NCBI RefSeq assembly: GCF_029168315.1
Contig: NZ_JARGYD010000002.1
Location: forward strand, 620,001-684,000
DNA: 64,000 nucleotides
DNA from: Psychromarinibacter halotolerans
GTDB lineage: Bacteria; Pseudomonadota; Alphaproteobacteria; Rhodobacterales; Rhodobacteraceae
Direction: 5' to 3'
The position numbers and the translations under genes are program-made. Shown here piece after piece: positions 42,587 through 51,646 of the stretch (within the stretch, counting starts at the first letter, position 1; the number at the start of each line of letters is the position of its first letter). A model generated the notes under the pieces. That model saw nothing but the letters and a program-made list of their open reading frames with translations. It had not been told where the DNA came from and did no database searches.

Positions 42587-43413
42587 CCGACCGCCGCCTG
42601 CTTGCGTCCAACGGCCGCGTCGCTGCGGCGCATCTGCAAGGGCAGGTCGAGGCCGACGCTTTCGTCGAGGGCACGCCCGCGCGCATCGCGGTGGCCACGT
42701 CCGACCTGTGGCGCAGCCCCGGCGGGCGGCGCGACCGGCAGCTTCTGCTAGGCGACGCGGTGACGGTCTACGAGCGGTATCAGGGCTTCGCCTTCGTGCA
42801 GGCCGGCAAGGATGGCTATGTCGGCTATGTGGCCGAGGGCGACCTTGGACCGGCGGGCGCGGCGCCGACGCACTGGGTCGCGGTGCCCGGTTCGCAGGCC
42901 TACCCCGAGCCGGACATGAAGGTGCCGCAGGTGATGGACCTGCCGTTCGGGGCGCAGGTCTGCGTCGTCACCCACCAGCCGAAGTTCTTCGAGACGGCGG
43001 ACGGTCACTATATCCCCAAGCCGCATCTCTGGCCGATCGACAAACGCTTTGCCGACCCGGTGACGGCGGCGCAGCTGATGTTCGGCGCGCCCTACCTGTG
43101 GGGCGGCAACACGGCGCGCGGGATCGACTGTTCGGGCCTTGTGCAGGGGGCGTTGCTGGCCGCGGGGATCGCCGCGCCCGCCGACAGCGACCAGCAGGAA
43201 GCTCTTGGCAATGAGATCCCGGAAGGTGCGCCGCTGCAAAGGGGCGATCTGCTGTTCTGGAAAGGGCACGTCGCGATCATGGTCGACGCGGATGTCATGC
43301 TGCACGCGAACGCGCATCACATGGCCGTGGCCTATGAACCGCTGGACAAGGCAATCCGCCGGATCGAGGCGCAGGGCGACGGGCCGGTGACCCATCGCAG
43401 GCGTCTGGGATAG
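42583..43413 (+). CDS. NlpC/P60 family peptidase with SH3-type N-terminus
   Basis: The product has 276 residues, starting at a GTG that overlaps the aminopeptidase stop. Residues about 35-95 form a bacterial SH3-like domain (IAVATSDLWRSPG, VTVYERYQGFAFVQAGKDGY). The NlpC/P60 domain begins near 165: PYLWGGNTARGIDCSGLVQ contains the catalytic Cys, FWKGHVAIMVD the His, and HANAHHMAVAYEP the third polar residue. Such enzymes cleave D-gamma-glutamyl-meso-diaminopimelate bonds of cell-wall peptides. No signal peptide is seen, so with the aminopeptidase it may recycle wall peptides in the cytoplasm. Confidence 0.93.
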   Translation: MTDRRLLASNGRVAAAHLQGQVEADAFVEGTPARIAVATSDLWRSPGGRRDRQLLLGDAVTVYERYQGFAFVQAGKDGYVGYVAEGDLGPAGAAPTHWVAVPGSQAYPEPDMKVPQVMDLPFGAQVCVVTHQPKFFETADGHYIPKPHLWPIDKRFADPVTAAQLMFGAPYLWGGNTARGIDCSGLVQGALLAAGIAAPADSDQQEALGNEIPEGAPLQRGDLLFWKGHVAIMVDADVMLHANAHHMAVAYEPLDKAIRRIEAQGDGPVTHRRRLG

Positions 43414-43477
43414 CGCGCAAACGCCCGCGGGCGGCTTTGCACGGACCTTGATCTTCTGAACGCCGCCGACCGGACGC

Positions 43478-43501
43478 GACGCATCCGGGGCGGGATGCGT
43501 C
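43478..43501 (+). terminator. Putative terminator after the NlpC/P60 gene
   Basis: GACGCATCC and GGATGCGTC form a perfect 9-bp stem with a 6-base loop. Six T residues occur 12 bases further on (43514-43519). It lies 65 bases after the stop. Confidence 0.5.
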
Positions 43502-43502
43502 T

Positions 43503-43614
43503 GATAACCAAACTTTTTTGGGGGGTCGAAGCGAGCGGGACGTTCCCGGAGCCGGTGGTGTGGGGGCTATGAACCTGCCCCGCGATCGTTCCCGCTCGCG
43601 ACAACTTTGTTATC
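43503..43614. other. Extended imperfect inverted repeat, possible structured RNA
   Basis: Within a 357-base gap, GATAAC (43503) pairs with GTTATC (43609), AAA with TTT, GTC with GAC and GCGAGCGGGA (43531) with TCCCGCTCGC (43590). The loop contains a second stem, GGGGC (43563) with GCCCC (43577). The arms are separated by bulges. I could not match it to SRP RNA, 6S RNA, tmRNA or RNase P RNA. The rest of the gap up to 43770 holds nothing recognisable except the DUF2794 promoter. Confidence 0.4.
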
Positions 43615-43770
43615 GCGTGGCATGTCGGCAGCGGAATGGTGCGAGGGTGCCCGTCGCAGGGTCTTTTTGCGGCGGGAAGTGGGCGCCCGTACCCGCAGGT
43701 TGTAAACGGACTTCGGGGAAGGGCATCGAAACGCTTGATTTAAGCGGGCCGTGCCCTCAATCTGTTCTGT

Positions 43771-44118
43771 ATGACGATCCAGACGCCGACCCCGTTTCCC
43801 GCGTCACGCCGGATTCCGGAACAGGTTTCGTTCGACCGCAAAGAGCTTGGCATGATCCTCGGGCTGTATGGCCGGATGGTCGCCGCCGGTGAATGGCGGG
43901 ACTACGGGATCTCCGCCCTTCGTGACTGTGCCGTGTTCTCGGTTTTCCGACGCACAGCGGAACGCCCCATGTACCGTATCGAAAAGCATCCGCGCCTGCG
44001 CCTGAAACAGGGGCAGTATTCGGTGATCGGGATGGACGGGCAGATTCTCAAGCGCGGGCATGACCTGAAGACGGTCCTGCGCGTGCTAGAGCGCAAGCTG
44101 ATCCGTGTGGTGGAATGA
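43771..44118 (+). CDS. DUF2794 family protein
   Basis: The product has 115 residues. The family core is VSFDRKELGMILGLYGRMVA, GEWRDYGISALRDCAVFSVF, YRIEKHPRLRLKQGQYSVI and LKTVLRVLERKLIRVVE. DUF2794 is nearly confined to alphaproteobacteria and has no assigned function. The gene converges with imuB, whose stop lies 12 bases away. Confidence 0.9.
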   Translation: MTIQTPTPFPASRRIPEQVSFDRKELGMILGLYGRMVAAGEWRDYGISALRDCAVFSVFRRTAERPMYRIEKHPRLRLKQGQYSVIGMDGQILKRGHDLKTVLRVLERKLIRVVE

Positions 44119-44130
44119 TCCGGCGGGCGG

Positions 44131-45786
44131 TCATGCGAACCGCCCCTGACAGAACCATCCCGCCGACAGAGCGCCGCCGTGGGCATAGTACATCCACAGC
44201 CGTTCCCCCGTGTCCGCCGTAACCTGCCAGTAGTCGCGGACCCCGGTCCGCCATTCCGGTTCGTCCAGCCACCATTCCGGTGCGATCCGCTCTGGCCCTG
44301 AAACCGCGGTGGCCTGCAGGCTTCGCCCGCGCCAGCGGAAGTCGGCAGGGGGGCGCGGCGTGTCCGGCGCGCTGACGGGCTCGGGCCGCCACATGACCAG
44401 CGGACGCGGCGTCGGCGGCAGTGGCCAGTTCTTCGCCGGTTCGGACCACGCGGCGGCAACCCGGTGCGAAGTCTTTTCGGGAATATGGCTGTCGGCGGGG
44501 TGCGCGCGGCTGATCCGTTCCAATCCGATCCGCGCACCAAGCCGCCCGATCAGGTCGTCCAGCCGCATGTCAGAGTTCAGCCGCGCGACCGCCTCGGCGG
44601 CCGCGTCCATGTGGCCGCGGTGCTGGCGGGCGTGGACGGGCTCGGTCACATGCGCCTCGATCCGGATGCAGTCGATGCCGTAGCCCGCGTCGATCTCGTC
44701 CAGCTTCAGGATGAGCAGCGGGCGGATGCGGTCGGGGCTGGCCGAGGGCCGCGCCATGCCGATCTCGATGGTCTGCATCGTGTTGTCGGCGCGAAACAGC
44801 TGCAGCCGCAGCCGCCGCGCGCCGCGTCCCTTCTCGACCAGCCGTTTTTCCAGCTCTGGCAGCAGGCGGTCGATCGCGGCCATCACGTCCTCGTCCAGCC
44901 CGATCGGGTCGGGCAGGGTCAGCCGGACGGCAAAGCTGAACATGGGGCGGGCGGGGGACACGGATTCGGGGGTGTGCCCCATCGCCTGATCCAGCCGCAG
45001 CACCAGCGGCTGCCCGAACCGCCGCGCCAGCGAGGCGCGGGGCACGCCGATCAGGTCGCCGATGGTGCGCAGGCCCAGCTTCGACAGGCTTGCTGCGGTG
45101 TCCGGGTCGACCCGCAGCGCGGCAACCGGCAGCGTTGCCAGCGCGGTGCGGGTCTGGCCCTCTGCCGCGATGCGGCCGCCGCGCGCCTCGACCCCGTGGC
45201 GGGGCGGAGGCGGGCCGCCGCGTTCCCAGTTGCGCCGCTTGGCCGCGCGGGCGCGGGTGGCCGGAGCCTCTTGGTCGATGGCGTCGCCCGACCGCACCGC
45301 GCCCGGCGCCCGCCCGGCATAGCGCGCCAGCGCCCAGGCCGCGCCCACCGTGTCGGCGATACCGGACTGCACCGTCAGCCCAAGGTCGGAACAGTCCAGC
45401 TCTGCCTGACTGACCAGTTCGGCCTCACCCCCGAACAGATGGGCGCAGCCGGTCAGGTCGATGATCAGCCCCTCGGGCGGCTCTTCGGCCACCCACGGAG
45501 AGAACTTGCCAGCCCACCGCCGCAACGCCGACAGGAAGGCGGCGTCGGCATGGGTGTTCGCCAGCCGGGTGATCAGGCCGGGGCACATCGCCTGCGCGTC
45601 GCGCAGCGGCTGACCCGCGCGCAGCCCCTCGGCCGAGGCGCGCGCCGACAGCGACACCAGCACCTGCGCGTTGTTGCGGTCGCCCACCACGGCGAAGGGC
45701 GCGTCAAGATAACTTGCCCCCGCGCGCAGAAAACGCTCGGCGGCAAGCCGGGGAAACCACAGCGACAGGATACGGCGGATCGGCAT
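44131..45786 (-). CDS. imuB: Y-family polymerase-like protein ImuB
   Basis: The product has 551 residues from the ATG at 45786; the frame is open upstream through the LexA box and is unlikely to be used. The N-terminus MPIRRILSLWFPRLAAERFL is typical of ImuB, followed by a palm/finger region with GLIIDLTGCAHLFGGEAEL, and a helix-hairpin-helix-like segment GLRTIGDLIGVPRASLARRF. ImuB proteins lack the full catalytic carboxylates of DinB and act as adaptor to DnaE2 in error-prone SOS repair. imuA and dnaE2, commonly adjacent, are not beside it. Confidence 0.92.
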   Translation of the reverse strand: MPIRRILSLWFPRLAAERFLRAGASYLDAPFAVVGDRNNAQVLVSLSARASAEGLRAGQPLRDAQAMCPGLITRLANTHADAAFLSALRRWAGKFSPWVAEEPPEGLIIDLTGCAHLFGGEAELVSQAELDCSDLGLTVQSGIADTVGAAWALARYAGRAPGAVRSGDAIDQEAPATRARAAKRRNWERGGPPPPRHGVEARGGRIAAEGQTRTALATLPVAALRVDPDTAASLSKLGLRTIGDLIGVPRASLARRFGQPLVLRLDQAMGHTPESVSPARPMFSFAVRLTLPDPIGLDEDVMAAIDRLLPELEKRLVEKGRGARRLRLQLFRADNTMQTIEIGMARPSASPDRIRPLLILKLDEIDAGYGIDCIRIEAHVTEPVHARQHRGHMDAAAEAVARLNSDMRLDDLIGRLGARIGLERISRAHPADSHIPEKTSHRVAAAWSEPAKNWPLPPTPRPLVMWRPEPVSAPDTPRPPADFRWRGRSLQATAVSGPERIAPEWWLDEPEWRTGVRDYWQVTADTGERLWMYYAHGGALSAGWFCQGRFA

Positions 45787-45802
45787 GGCGGGCAGCGCAT
45801 AT

Positions 45803-45817
45803 GTTCTTGATATGTTC
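45803..45817 (-). promoter_or_regulatory. LexA (SOS) box of imuB
   Basis: GTTC-TTGATAT-GTTC (GAAC-N7-GAAC on the coding strand) is an exact alphaproteobacterial LexA site. It ends 16 bases before the imuB ATG, so bound LexA would cover the promoter and translation start. Confidence 0.88.
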
Positions 45818-45969
45818 TCACCATACGCCGAGTCGCCCCGCAGAGTCGAGCCGCCGCGAACAGGCGGGGACCGCACGGCTGTTCACGGGTATTTTATGAC
45901 AAGATTGATTGCGGCGTCACGAAAGCCCTTTAGGCTGCATTGCAGCAAGCCATTGGAGAGCCAGTCATC

Positions 45970-46410
45970 ATGAAGACCTCAATTCGCATCGTCGGCGCCG
46001 CCGCCGTCCTTTCCCTGACCGCGGCAATTGCCCATTCCGCCGTCGAAAACGAGGCCGTCAAGGCGCGCATGGACTCGATGTCGACCATCGGCATGAGCCT
46101 GAAGACGCTGGGCGACATGGCAAAAGGCACGACCGACTTCGATGCCGCTGCCGCCAACGCCGCCATCGATGCGGTTGCCGCAGAGGCCGCGACGATCCCC
46201 ACCCTGTTCGAACCGCAGGAAACCGACCCGGAGTCCGAAGCCCTTCCGGCGATCTGGGAAAACTGGGACGATTTCACCGCCAAGGCCGGCGATCTGGAAA
46301 CCGCGGCGACCAATGCCTCTGGCTCGATCGCCTCGGTCGAGGACATCGGCGCCGCGATGCAGGCGATCGGCCCGACCTGCATGGCGTGCCACCGCGAATA
46401 TCGCGAGTAA
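45970..46410 (+). CDS. Cytochrome c-prime / c556-type
   Basis: The product has 146 residues from the ATG at 45970. A Sec signal peptide (MKTSIRIVGAAAVLSLTAAIAHS, written here by residues 1-23) directs it to the periplasm. The mature part is a four-helix bundle (MDSMSTIGMSLKTLGDMAKG, ALPAIWENWDDFTAKAGDLE) with the heme site CMACH at the C-terminus, the hallmark of cytochrome c-prime. It may bind NO or carry electrons. The frame begins at 45940 but the signal peptide fixes the start. adhC lies just beyond a divergent lipoprotein gene. Confidence 0.9.
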   Translation: MKTSIRIVGAAAVLSLTAAIAHSAVENEAVKARMDSMSTIGMSLKTLGDMAKGTTDFDAAAANAAIDAVAAEAATIPTLFEPQETDPESEALPAIWENWDDFTAKAGDLETAATNASGSIASVEDIGAAMQAIGPTCMACHREYRE

Positions 46411-46459
46411 TCTTGTGTCCCGGCGGCGGGCACATGCCTGCCGCCGGTGATCCCTGCGT

Positions 46460-46750
46460 TTAGCCGCAGGTGACCGTCAGGATCCGTCCCTCGGGGTCGA
46501 GGTTAAAGTTGATCCGTGCCGGGTTGTGATCCATCGTTACCATGCCGTTGTACGGCACCACCCGCATCGGCGTGACGAACACGATGTCCTGCAACACCGA
46601 GGCCGGTTCGCCGATATAGGACCGATACTGCCCGGTTCCGCAGGCATCGGGTTCCACTGGCGCGGGCGGCCGGGGCGCCGGCGGTTCGAACACCCGATCG
46701 CAGCCGGCGATGGCCGTGCAGCACGCGCAAATCATTACCAGTCTCATCAT
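46460..46750 (-). CDS. I78-family peptidase inhibitor-like lipoprotein
   Basis: The product has 96 residues from the ATG at 46750. The N-terminus MMRLVMICACCTAIAGC is a lipoprotein signal with lipobox IAGC. After a Pro-rich linker the domain reads DACGTGQYRSYIGEPASVLQ, VRP-like VFVTPMRVVPYNGMVTMDHN and INFNLDPEGRILTVTCG, matching the I78 inhibitor family with its terminal Cys pair. It probably protects the envelope from proteases. It is convergent with the cytochrome gene and divergent from adhC. Confidence 0.85.
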   Translation of the reverse strand: MMRLVMICACCTAIAGCDRVFEPPAPRPPAPVEPDACGTGQYRSYIGEPASVLQDIVFVTPMRVVPYNGMVTMDHNPARINFNLDPEGRILTVTCG

Positions 46751-46831
46751 CTCGTCACCTCGCGGCAAAGGTTGCAAACCACGCGACATTCGCTAAGGGT
46801 TTCGGCCAAGTTTAACTCTTGGAGACCGCCG

Positions 46832-47962
<1,131 letters not shown>

Positions 47963-47972
47963 GTCCGGGGCG

Positions 47973-47990
47973 GTGCGGTTGAAACCGCAC
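47973..47990. other. Palindromic hairpin after adhC
   Basis: GTGCGGTT-GA-AACCGCAC is a perfect 8-bp dyad 10 bases after the adhC stop and directly before the acetyltransferase start. There is no T-run. It may be a weak terminator or a small dispersed palindrome. Confidence 0.45.
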
Positions 47991-47999
47991 CCTACGGCG

Positions 48000-48494
48000 A
48001 TGAGCGACGTTGTCGAAATACGCCCTTTCGCGGCCGCCGACGCGGCCGCGGTCTGGAACATCCTCCGCCCGATCTTTCGGGCGGGGGACACCTACGCGGT
48101 GGACCCCGACATATCCGAGCCTGACGCGCTGGCGTACTGGACCGCGAACCACTGCTTCGTGGCCGAGGCTGGGGGTGAGGTCCTTGGGACCTATTACCTG
48201 AAAACCAACCAGCCGGGCGGCGGTGCGCATGTCTGCAACTGCGGCTTCGCCACGTCTCCGTCCGCGCGCGGACGGGGCATCGCCCGGGCGATGCTGACCC
48301 ATTCGTTGGACCGGGCGGTCGCGCTTGGCTATCGCGCGATGCAGTTCAACTTCGTCCTCGCCAGCAACACCCGCGCCGTCGACACTTGGCAGCGCGCGGG
48401 CTTCGACGTGGTCGGTCGCCTGCCAAAGGCGTTCCTGCATCCCGAACAGGGCTATGTCGACGCTCTGGTCATGTTCAGGGATTTGACCGGCTAG
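48000..48494 (+). CDS. GNAT-family N-acetyltransferase
   Basis: The product has 164 residues from the ATG at 48000; the frame is also open to a GTG at 47973, but that codon lies in the hairpin. The fold is clear from VEIRPFAAADAAAVWNILRP, the acetyl-CoA binding segment FATSPSARGRGIARAML, and MQFNFVLASNTRAVDTWQRA followed by GFDVVGRLP. The substrate is unknown. It lies 37 bases after adhC with only the hairpin between. Confidence 0.88.
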   Translation: MSDVVEIRPFAAADAAAVWNILRPIFRAGDTYAVDPDISEPDALAYWTANHCFVAEAGGEVLGTYYLKTNQPGGGAHVCNCGFATSPSARGRGIARAMLTHSLDRAVALGYRAMQFNFVLASNTRAVDTWQRAGFDVVGRLPKAFLHPEQGYVDALVMFRDLTG

Positions 48495-48532
48495 GGGGCG
48501 CTGCCCCCCGCGCGCTGCGCGCGCTTCCCCCC

Positions 48533-48600
48533 GAGGTATTTCGAAAGAGAAGAAGAGGCGGGATCCCTTCTGCTTCTTCTGTCCAGAAATATCCCGGGGA
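48533..48600. repeat. Inverted pair of dispersed intergenic repeat element
   Basis: The left arm reads GAGGTATTT, CGA, AAGAGAAGAAG (48533-48555); the right arm (about 48572-48597) is its approximate inverse, CTTCTTCTGTCCAGAAATATCCC. A further copy occurs at 21991-22020. Both sites are intergenic. The pair would fold into an imperfect hairpin and lies between convergent genes, so it may serve as a bidirectional terminator or a mobile palindrome. Confidence 0.55.
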
Positions 48601-48646
48601 GCGCGAGGGGCTGGCCCCTCGCTTCGACAGGCGCCGCAGGCGGGGC

Positions 48647-49186
48647 CTAAAGCGGGTATTCCGCCAAAGGGTCGTGGATCGCGCCGTCCGGAGTCAGGAT
48701 CGACTGGAACAGGGTGAAGGTCGAAACCTCGAATGGCGGGCAGGGGAAGTTCTGCCAGCGTTCGAGGAAATTGCGCAGCTTTTCCAGTTCGCCCGGTTCC
48801 AGCCGGTCGGGCAGGCGCGCGAGCGTCACGTGGGGGCGATAGCGTTCGCGGCGCAGTTCGATCCCGGCAAGCCGGGCGGCGCCACGGACCTTTTCGTGCA
48901 GCGCGGTCAGCGCCGGTTGCGTCTCGATTCCTGCCCAGACCACCCGGGGCGCGCGGCTTCCGAAGGTGCCGAGGCCGCGCAGCTGGACCTCGAACGGAAG
49001 CGCGCGGATCGAGGACAGGTCGTCGTGCAGCTGTTCCAGCAGGTCCTGCGGCTGTTCGTCCAGGAAGGCCAGCGTCAGGTGCAGCGTGTCCGGGTCCAGC
49101 AGGCGCCCGGTGGGGATGCGTTCCTGAAGGTCCTCGAGGACGTCGCGAACGATCTCTGGAAGGTCGATGGCGACGAAGGCCCGCAT
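48647..49186 (-). CDS. thpR: RNA 2',3'-cyclic phosphodiesterase (2'-5' RNA ligase family)
   Basis: The product has 179 residues. The ATG at 49186 overlaps the zapE stop by one base (TGATG). The start MRAFVAIDLPEIVRDVLEDL and the two HxTx catalytic motifs, HLTLAFLDE and HVTLARLPD, define the family. The enzyme opens 2',3'-cyclic phosphates on RNA ends. It is translationally coupled to zapE, which is probably incidental in function. Confidence 0.93.
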   Translation of the reverse strand: MRAFVAIDLPEIVRDVLEDLQERIPTGRLLDPDTLHLTLAFLDEQPQDLLEQLHDDLSSIRALPFEVQLRGLGTFGSRAPRVVWAGIETQPALTALHEKVRGAARLAGIELRRERYRPHVTLARLPDRLEPGELEKLRNFLERWQNFPCPPFEVSTFTLFQSILTPDGAIHDPLAEYPL

Positions 49187-50271
49187 CAGTCCTCTCCTGC
49201 CGCCCAGTCGGCCGACTGCATCTCGCGCAGGCGGCTGGCGGTCCGTTCGAATTCGAAGACGCCTTCGCCCTCGATGTAAAGCTGTTCCGGCGTATCGGCG
49301 GCGCTGGCGATCAGGCGCACCTTCGCTTCGTAGAGCGCGTCGATCAGCGTAACGAACCGCTTTGCCTCGTTGAAATTCGAGCGGCCAAGGCGCGGGATGT
49401 CTTCCAGGATCAGCACGCGCACCGCTTCGGCCACCGCGAGATAGTCCGCGGGTCCGAGCATCCGGCCGCAAAGTTCCCAGAACTCGGCCCGCGCGACGCC
49501 GTTGGCATAGCCGGGCAGCACGACCTGCCGCCCTTTGACCGTCAGCGTCAGCGGTTCCCATTCGCCGCCGGTGAGATCCTGCCACAGGCGGTCGATCTCG
49601 GCGCGTGCCTTGGCGTTCGCGGGGTGGAAGTAGACCGGCGATCCCGACAGGCGATCCTGCCGATAGTCGTTCGGCGACTGAAGGTGGTGGACTTCCATCC
49701 GCTGTTTGATCAGGTCGATGAAAGGCAGGAACAGTGCCCGGTTCAGGCCGTCCTTGTACAGGTCGTCCGGCACGCGGTTCGACGTCGTCACGACGACGGT
49801 GCCACGGGCGAACAGGATCTCGAACAGCCGCCCCACGATCATCGCGTCGGCGATGTCGGTGATCTGCATCTCGTCGAAGCACAAAAGCCGCGCCTCGTCC
49901 GCGACCTTCTCGGCCACCGGGCGCAGCGCGTCCTCGACCCCGGTGCTGCGGGCTTCGTGAATGCCCGACTGGATTTCCTGCATGAAAGCGTGGAAGTGGA
50001 CCCGCCGTTTCGCCTGGATCGGGACCGAGTTGAAGAACAGGTCCATCACCATCGATTTGCCGCGTCCGACGCCGCCCCACAGGTACAGGCCCTTCGGCGG
50101 TTCGGGCGGCTTCGAGAACAGGCCGCGCAGCCCTTTCCGGGGCGCTGGTGCCGTGGCGAAATGCGCGCGGATACGTTCAAGCACGGGCAGAACGGCGTGT
50201 TGCGCCGGATCTGCCTTGATGTCACCCGCCTGCACACGGGCGTCGTATATGTCGATCAGGTTCTCGCCCAT
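49186..50271 (-). CDS. zapE: Cell division ATPase ZapE (AFG1 family)
   Basis: The product has 361 residues from the ATG at 50271; the open frame further upstream shows no family pattern. Walker A is LYLWGGVGRGKSMVMDLFF, Walker B is LLCFDEMQITDIADAMI, and VVTTSNRVPDDLYKDGLNR is the AFG1 signature, followed by FIDLIKQRMEVHHLQSPNDYR. ZapE interacts with the FtsZ ring in other bacteria, whereas mitochondrial Afg1 aids turnover of respiratory proteins. It is divergent from the MFS gene. Confidence 0.95.
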   Translation of the reverse strand: MGENLIDIYDARVQAGDIKADPAQHAVLPVLERIRAHFATAPAPRKGLRGLFSKPPEPPKGLYLWGGVGRGKSMVMDLFFNSVPIQAKRRVHFHAFMQEIQSGIHEARSTGVEDALRPVAEKVADEARLLCFDEMQITDIADAMIVGRLFEILFARGTVVVTTSNRVPDDLYKDGLNRALFLPFIDLIKQRMEVHHLQSPNDYRQDRLSGSPVYFHPANAKARAEIDRLWQDLTGGEWEPLTLTVKGRQVVLPGYANGVARAEFWELCGRMLGPADYLAVAEAVRVLILEDIPRLGRSNFNEAKRFVTLIDALYEAKVRLIASAADTPEQLYIEGEGVFEFERTASRLREMQSADWAAGED

Positions 50272-50389
50272 TGCGCACCCATAGACCGCGGTGAAGCATA
50301 AGGAAAGATGATGCGCCGGAGCACGAATTACGATTTGACGCCCCCGTGAAATGGGCGGAGTTTCGCGCGACCCGACAAAGGCCTGCCCC

Positions 50390-51646
50390 ATGAGTACCAC
50401 CCGCACCCCGCTTTTGACCCCGATCCTAATCGGCGGCTGTATCATCATCATCGTCAACTTCGCGATCCGGGCGAGTTTCGGGGTGTTCCAGATCCCCGTG
50501 GCCGAAGAGTTCGGCTGGATGCGGGCGGATTTCTCGATGGCGATCGCGATCCAGAACCTTGCATGGGGCTTTGGTCAGCCGCTGTTCGCCGCCTTCGCCG
50601 AACGGTTCGGCGACAGGCGCGCGCTGCTGCTGGGGGCTGTGATGTACGCGGCGGGGCTTGTGCTGTCGTCGCTGGCCGTCACCCCGGCGCAGCATTGGGG
50701 GCTGGAGGTTCTTGTGGGCTTCGGGATCGCCGGTACGGGCTTTGGCGTGCTGCTGGCCGTGGTGGGGCGCGCCGCCAGTCCCGAGAACCGGTCCATGTCG
50801 CTGGCGATCGTTACCGCGGCGGGCTCCGCCGGGCAGGTGGTGGGCGCGCCGGTGGCAGAGTGGCTGATGACCTTCATGCCGTGGCAATCGGTCTTCGTCG
50901 TTTTCGCCGCCGCGATCATCGCCGTCATGGTGTGCCTGCCGATGATGCGTGCCCCGGTGGCATCGACCGGAGCATCGACAACGGACGAAACGCTGGGTCA
51001 GATCCTGGGCCGGGCCCTGCGCGATCCAAGCTATGTCCTGATCTTCCTTGGCTTCTTCTCCTGCGGCTATCAGCTTGGCTTCATCACGGCGCATTTCCCC
51101 GCGATGATCACCGAGATGTGCGCCGCGATCGACCCGTCCGGCGTTCTGGCCTCGGTCGGGGTCGCGTCGACCTCGGCGCTGGGCGCGGTCGCGATCTCGG
51201 TCATCGGTCTGGCGAATATCGTGGGCACGCTGACTGCGGGGTGGCTGGGCAACCGGTTCCCCAAGAAGTACCTGCTGGCGATGGTCTACGCGGGCCGCAC
51301 CGTTGCGGCGGGCCTGTTCATCCTGCTGCCGATCACCCCGGTTACGGTGATCGTTTTCTCTGTGGTGATGGGCGCGCTTTGGCTGGCGACGGTGCCGCTG
51401 ACCAGCGGTTTGGTCGCGCAGATCTATGGGCTGCGCTACATGGGCACCCTGTACGGGATCGTGTTTCTCAGCCACCAGATCGGGTCGTTCCTTGGCGTTT
51501 GGCTGGGGGGGCGGATGTACGACGCCTATGGCGACTATACCGCCGTCTGGTGGATCGGTGTCGGCATCGGGGCGTTCAGCGCCATCGTGCACCTGCCCGT
51601 GAAGGAAGAGCCTCTTGCCCTGCGCAAACCGGCGCTGGCCGCCTGA
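50390..51646 (+). CDS. MFS transporter (OxlT/monocarboxylate-like)
   Basis: The product has 418 residues with 12 predicted membrane helices from the ATG at 50390. The first helices, FAIRASFGVFQIPVAEEFGW and FSMAIAIQNLAWGFGQPLFA, followed by AERFGDRRALLLGAVMYAAG, resemble the OxlT and monocarboxylate branch. It likely carries an organic acid. Its stop is back to back with the stop of the ornithine cyclodeaminase-like gene (TGATCA), with no gap. Confidence 0.87.
   Translation: MSTTRTPLLTPILIGGCIIIIVNFAIRASFGVFQIPVAEEFGWMRADFSMAIAIQNLAWGFGQPLFAAFAERFGDRRALLLGAVMYAAGLVLSSLAVTPAQHWGLEVLVGFGIAGTGFGVLLAVVGRAASPENRSMSLAIVTAAGSAGQVVGAPVAEWLMTFMPWQSVFVVFAAAIIAVMVCLPMMRAPVASTGASTTDETLGQILGRALRDPSYVLIFLGFFSCGYQLGFITAHFPAMITEMCAAIDPSGVLASVGVASTSALGAVAISVIGLANIVGTLTAGWLGNRFPKKYLLAMVYAGRTVAAGLFILLPITPVTVIVFSVVMGALWLATVPLTSGLVAQIYGLRYMGTLYGIVFLSHQIGSFLGVWLGGRMYDAYGDYTAVWWIGVGIGAFSAIVHLPVKEEPLALRKPALAA

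Noticed and set aside
43503..43614. SRP (4.5S) RNA
   Set aside because: The size and GC-rich closing stem looked suggestive, but the conserved GGAAGG-AGCAGCC apical region is missing.
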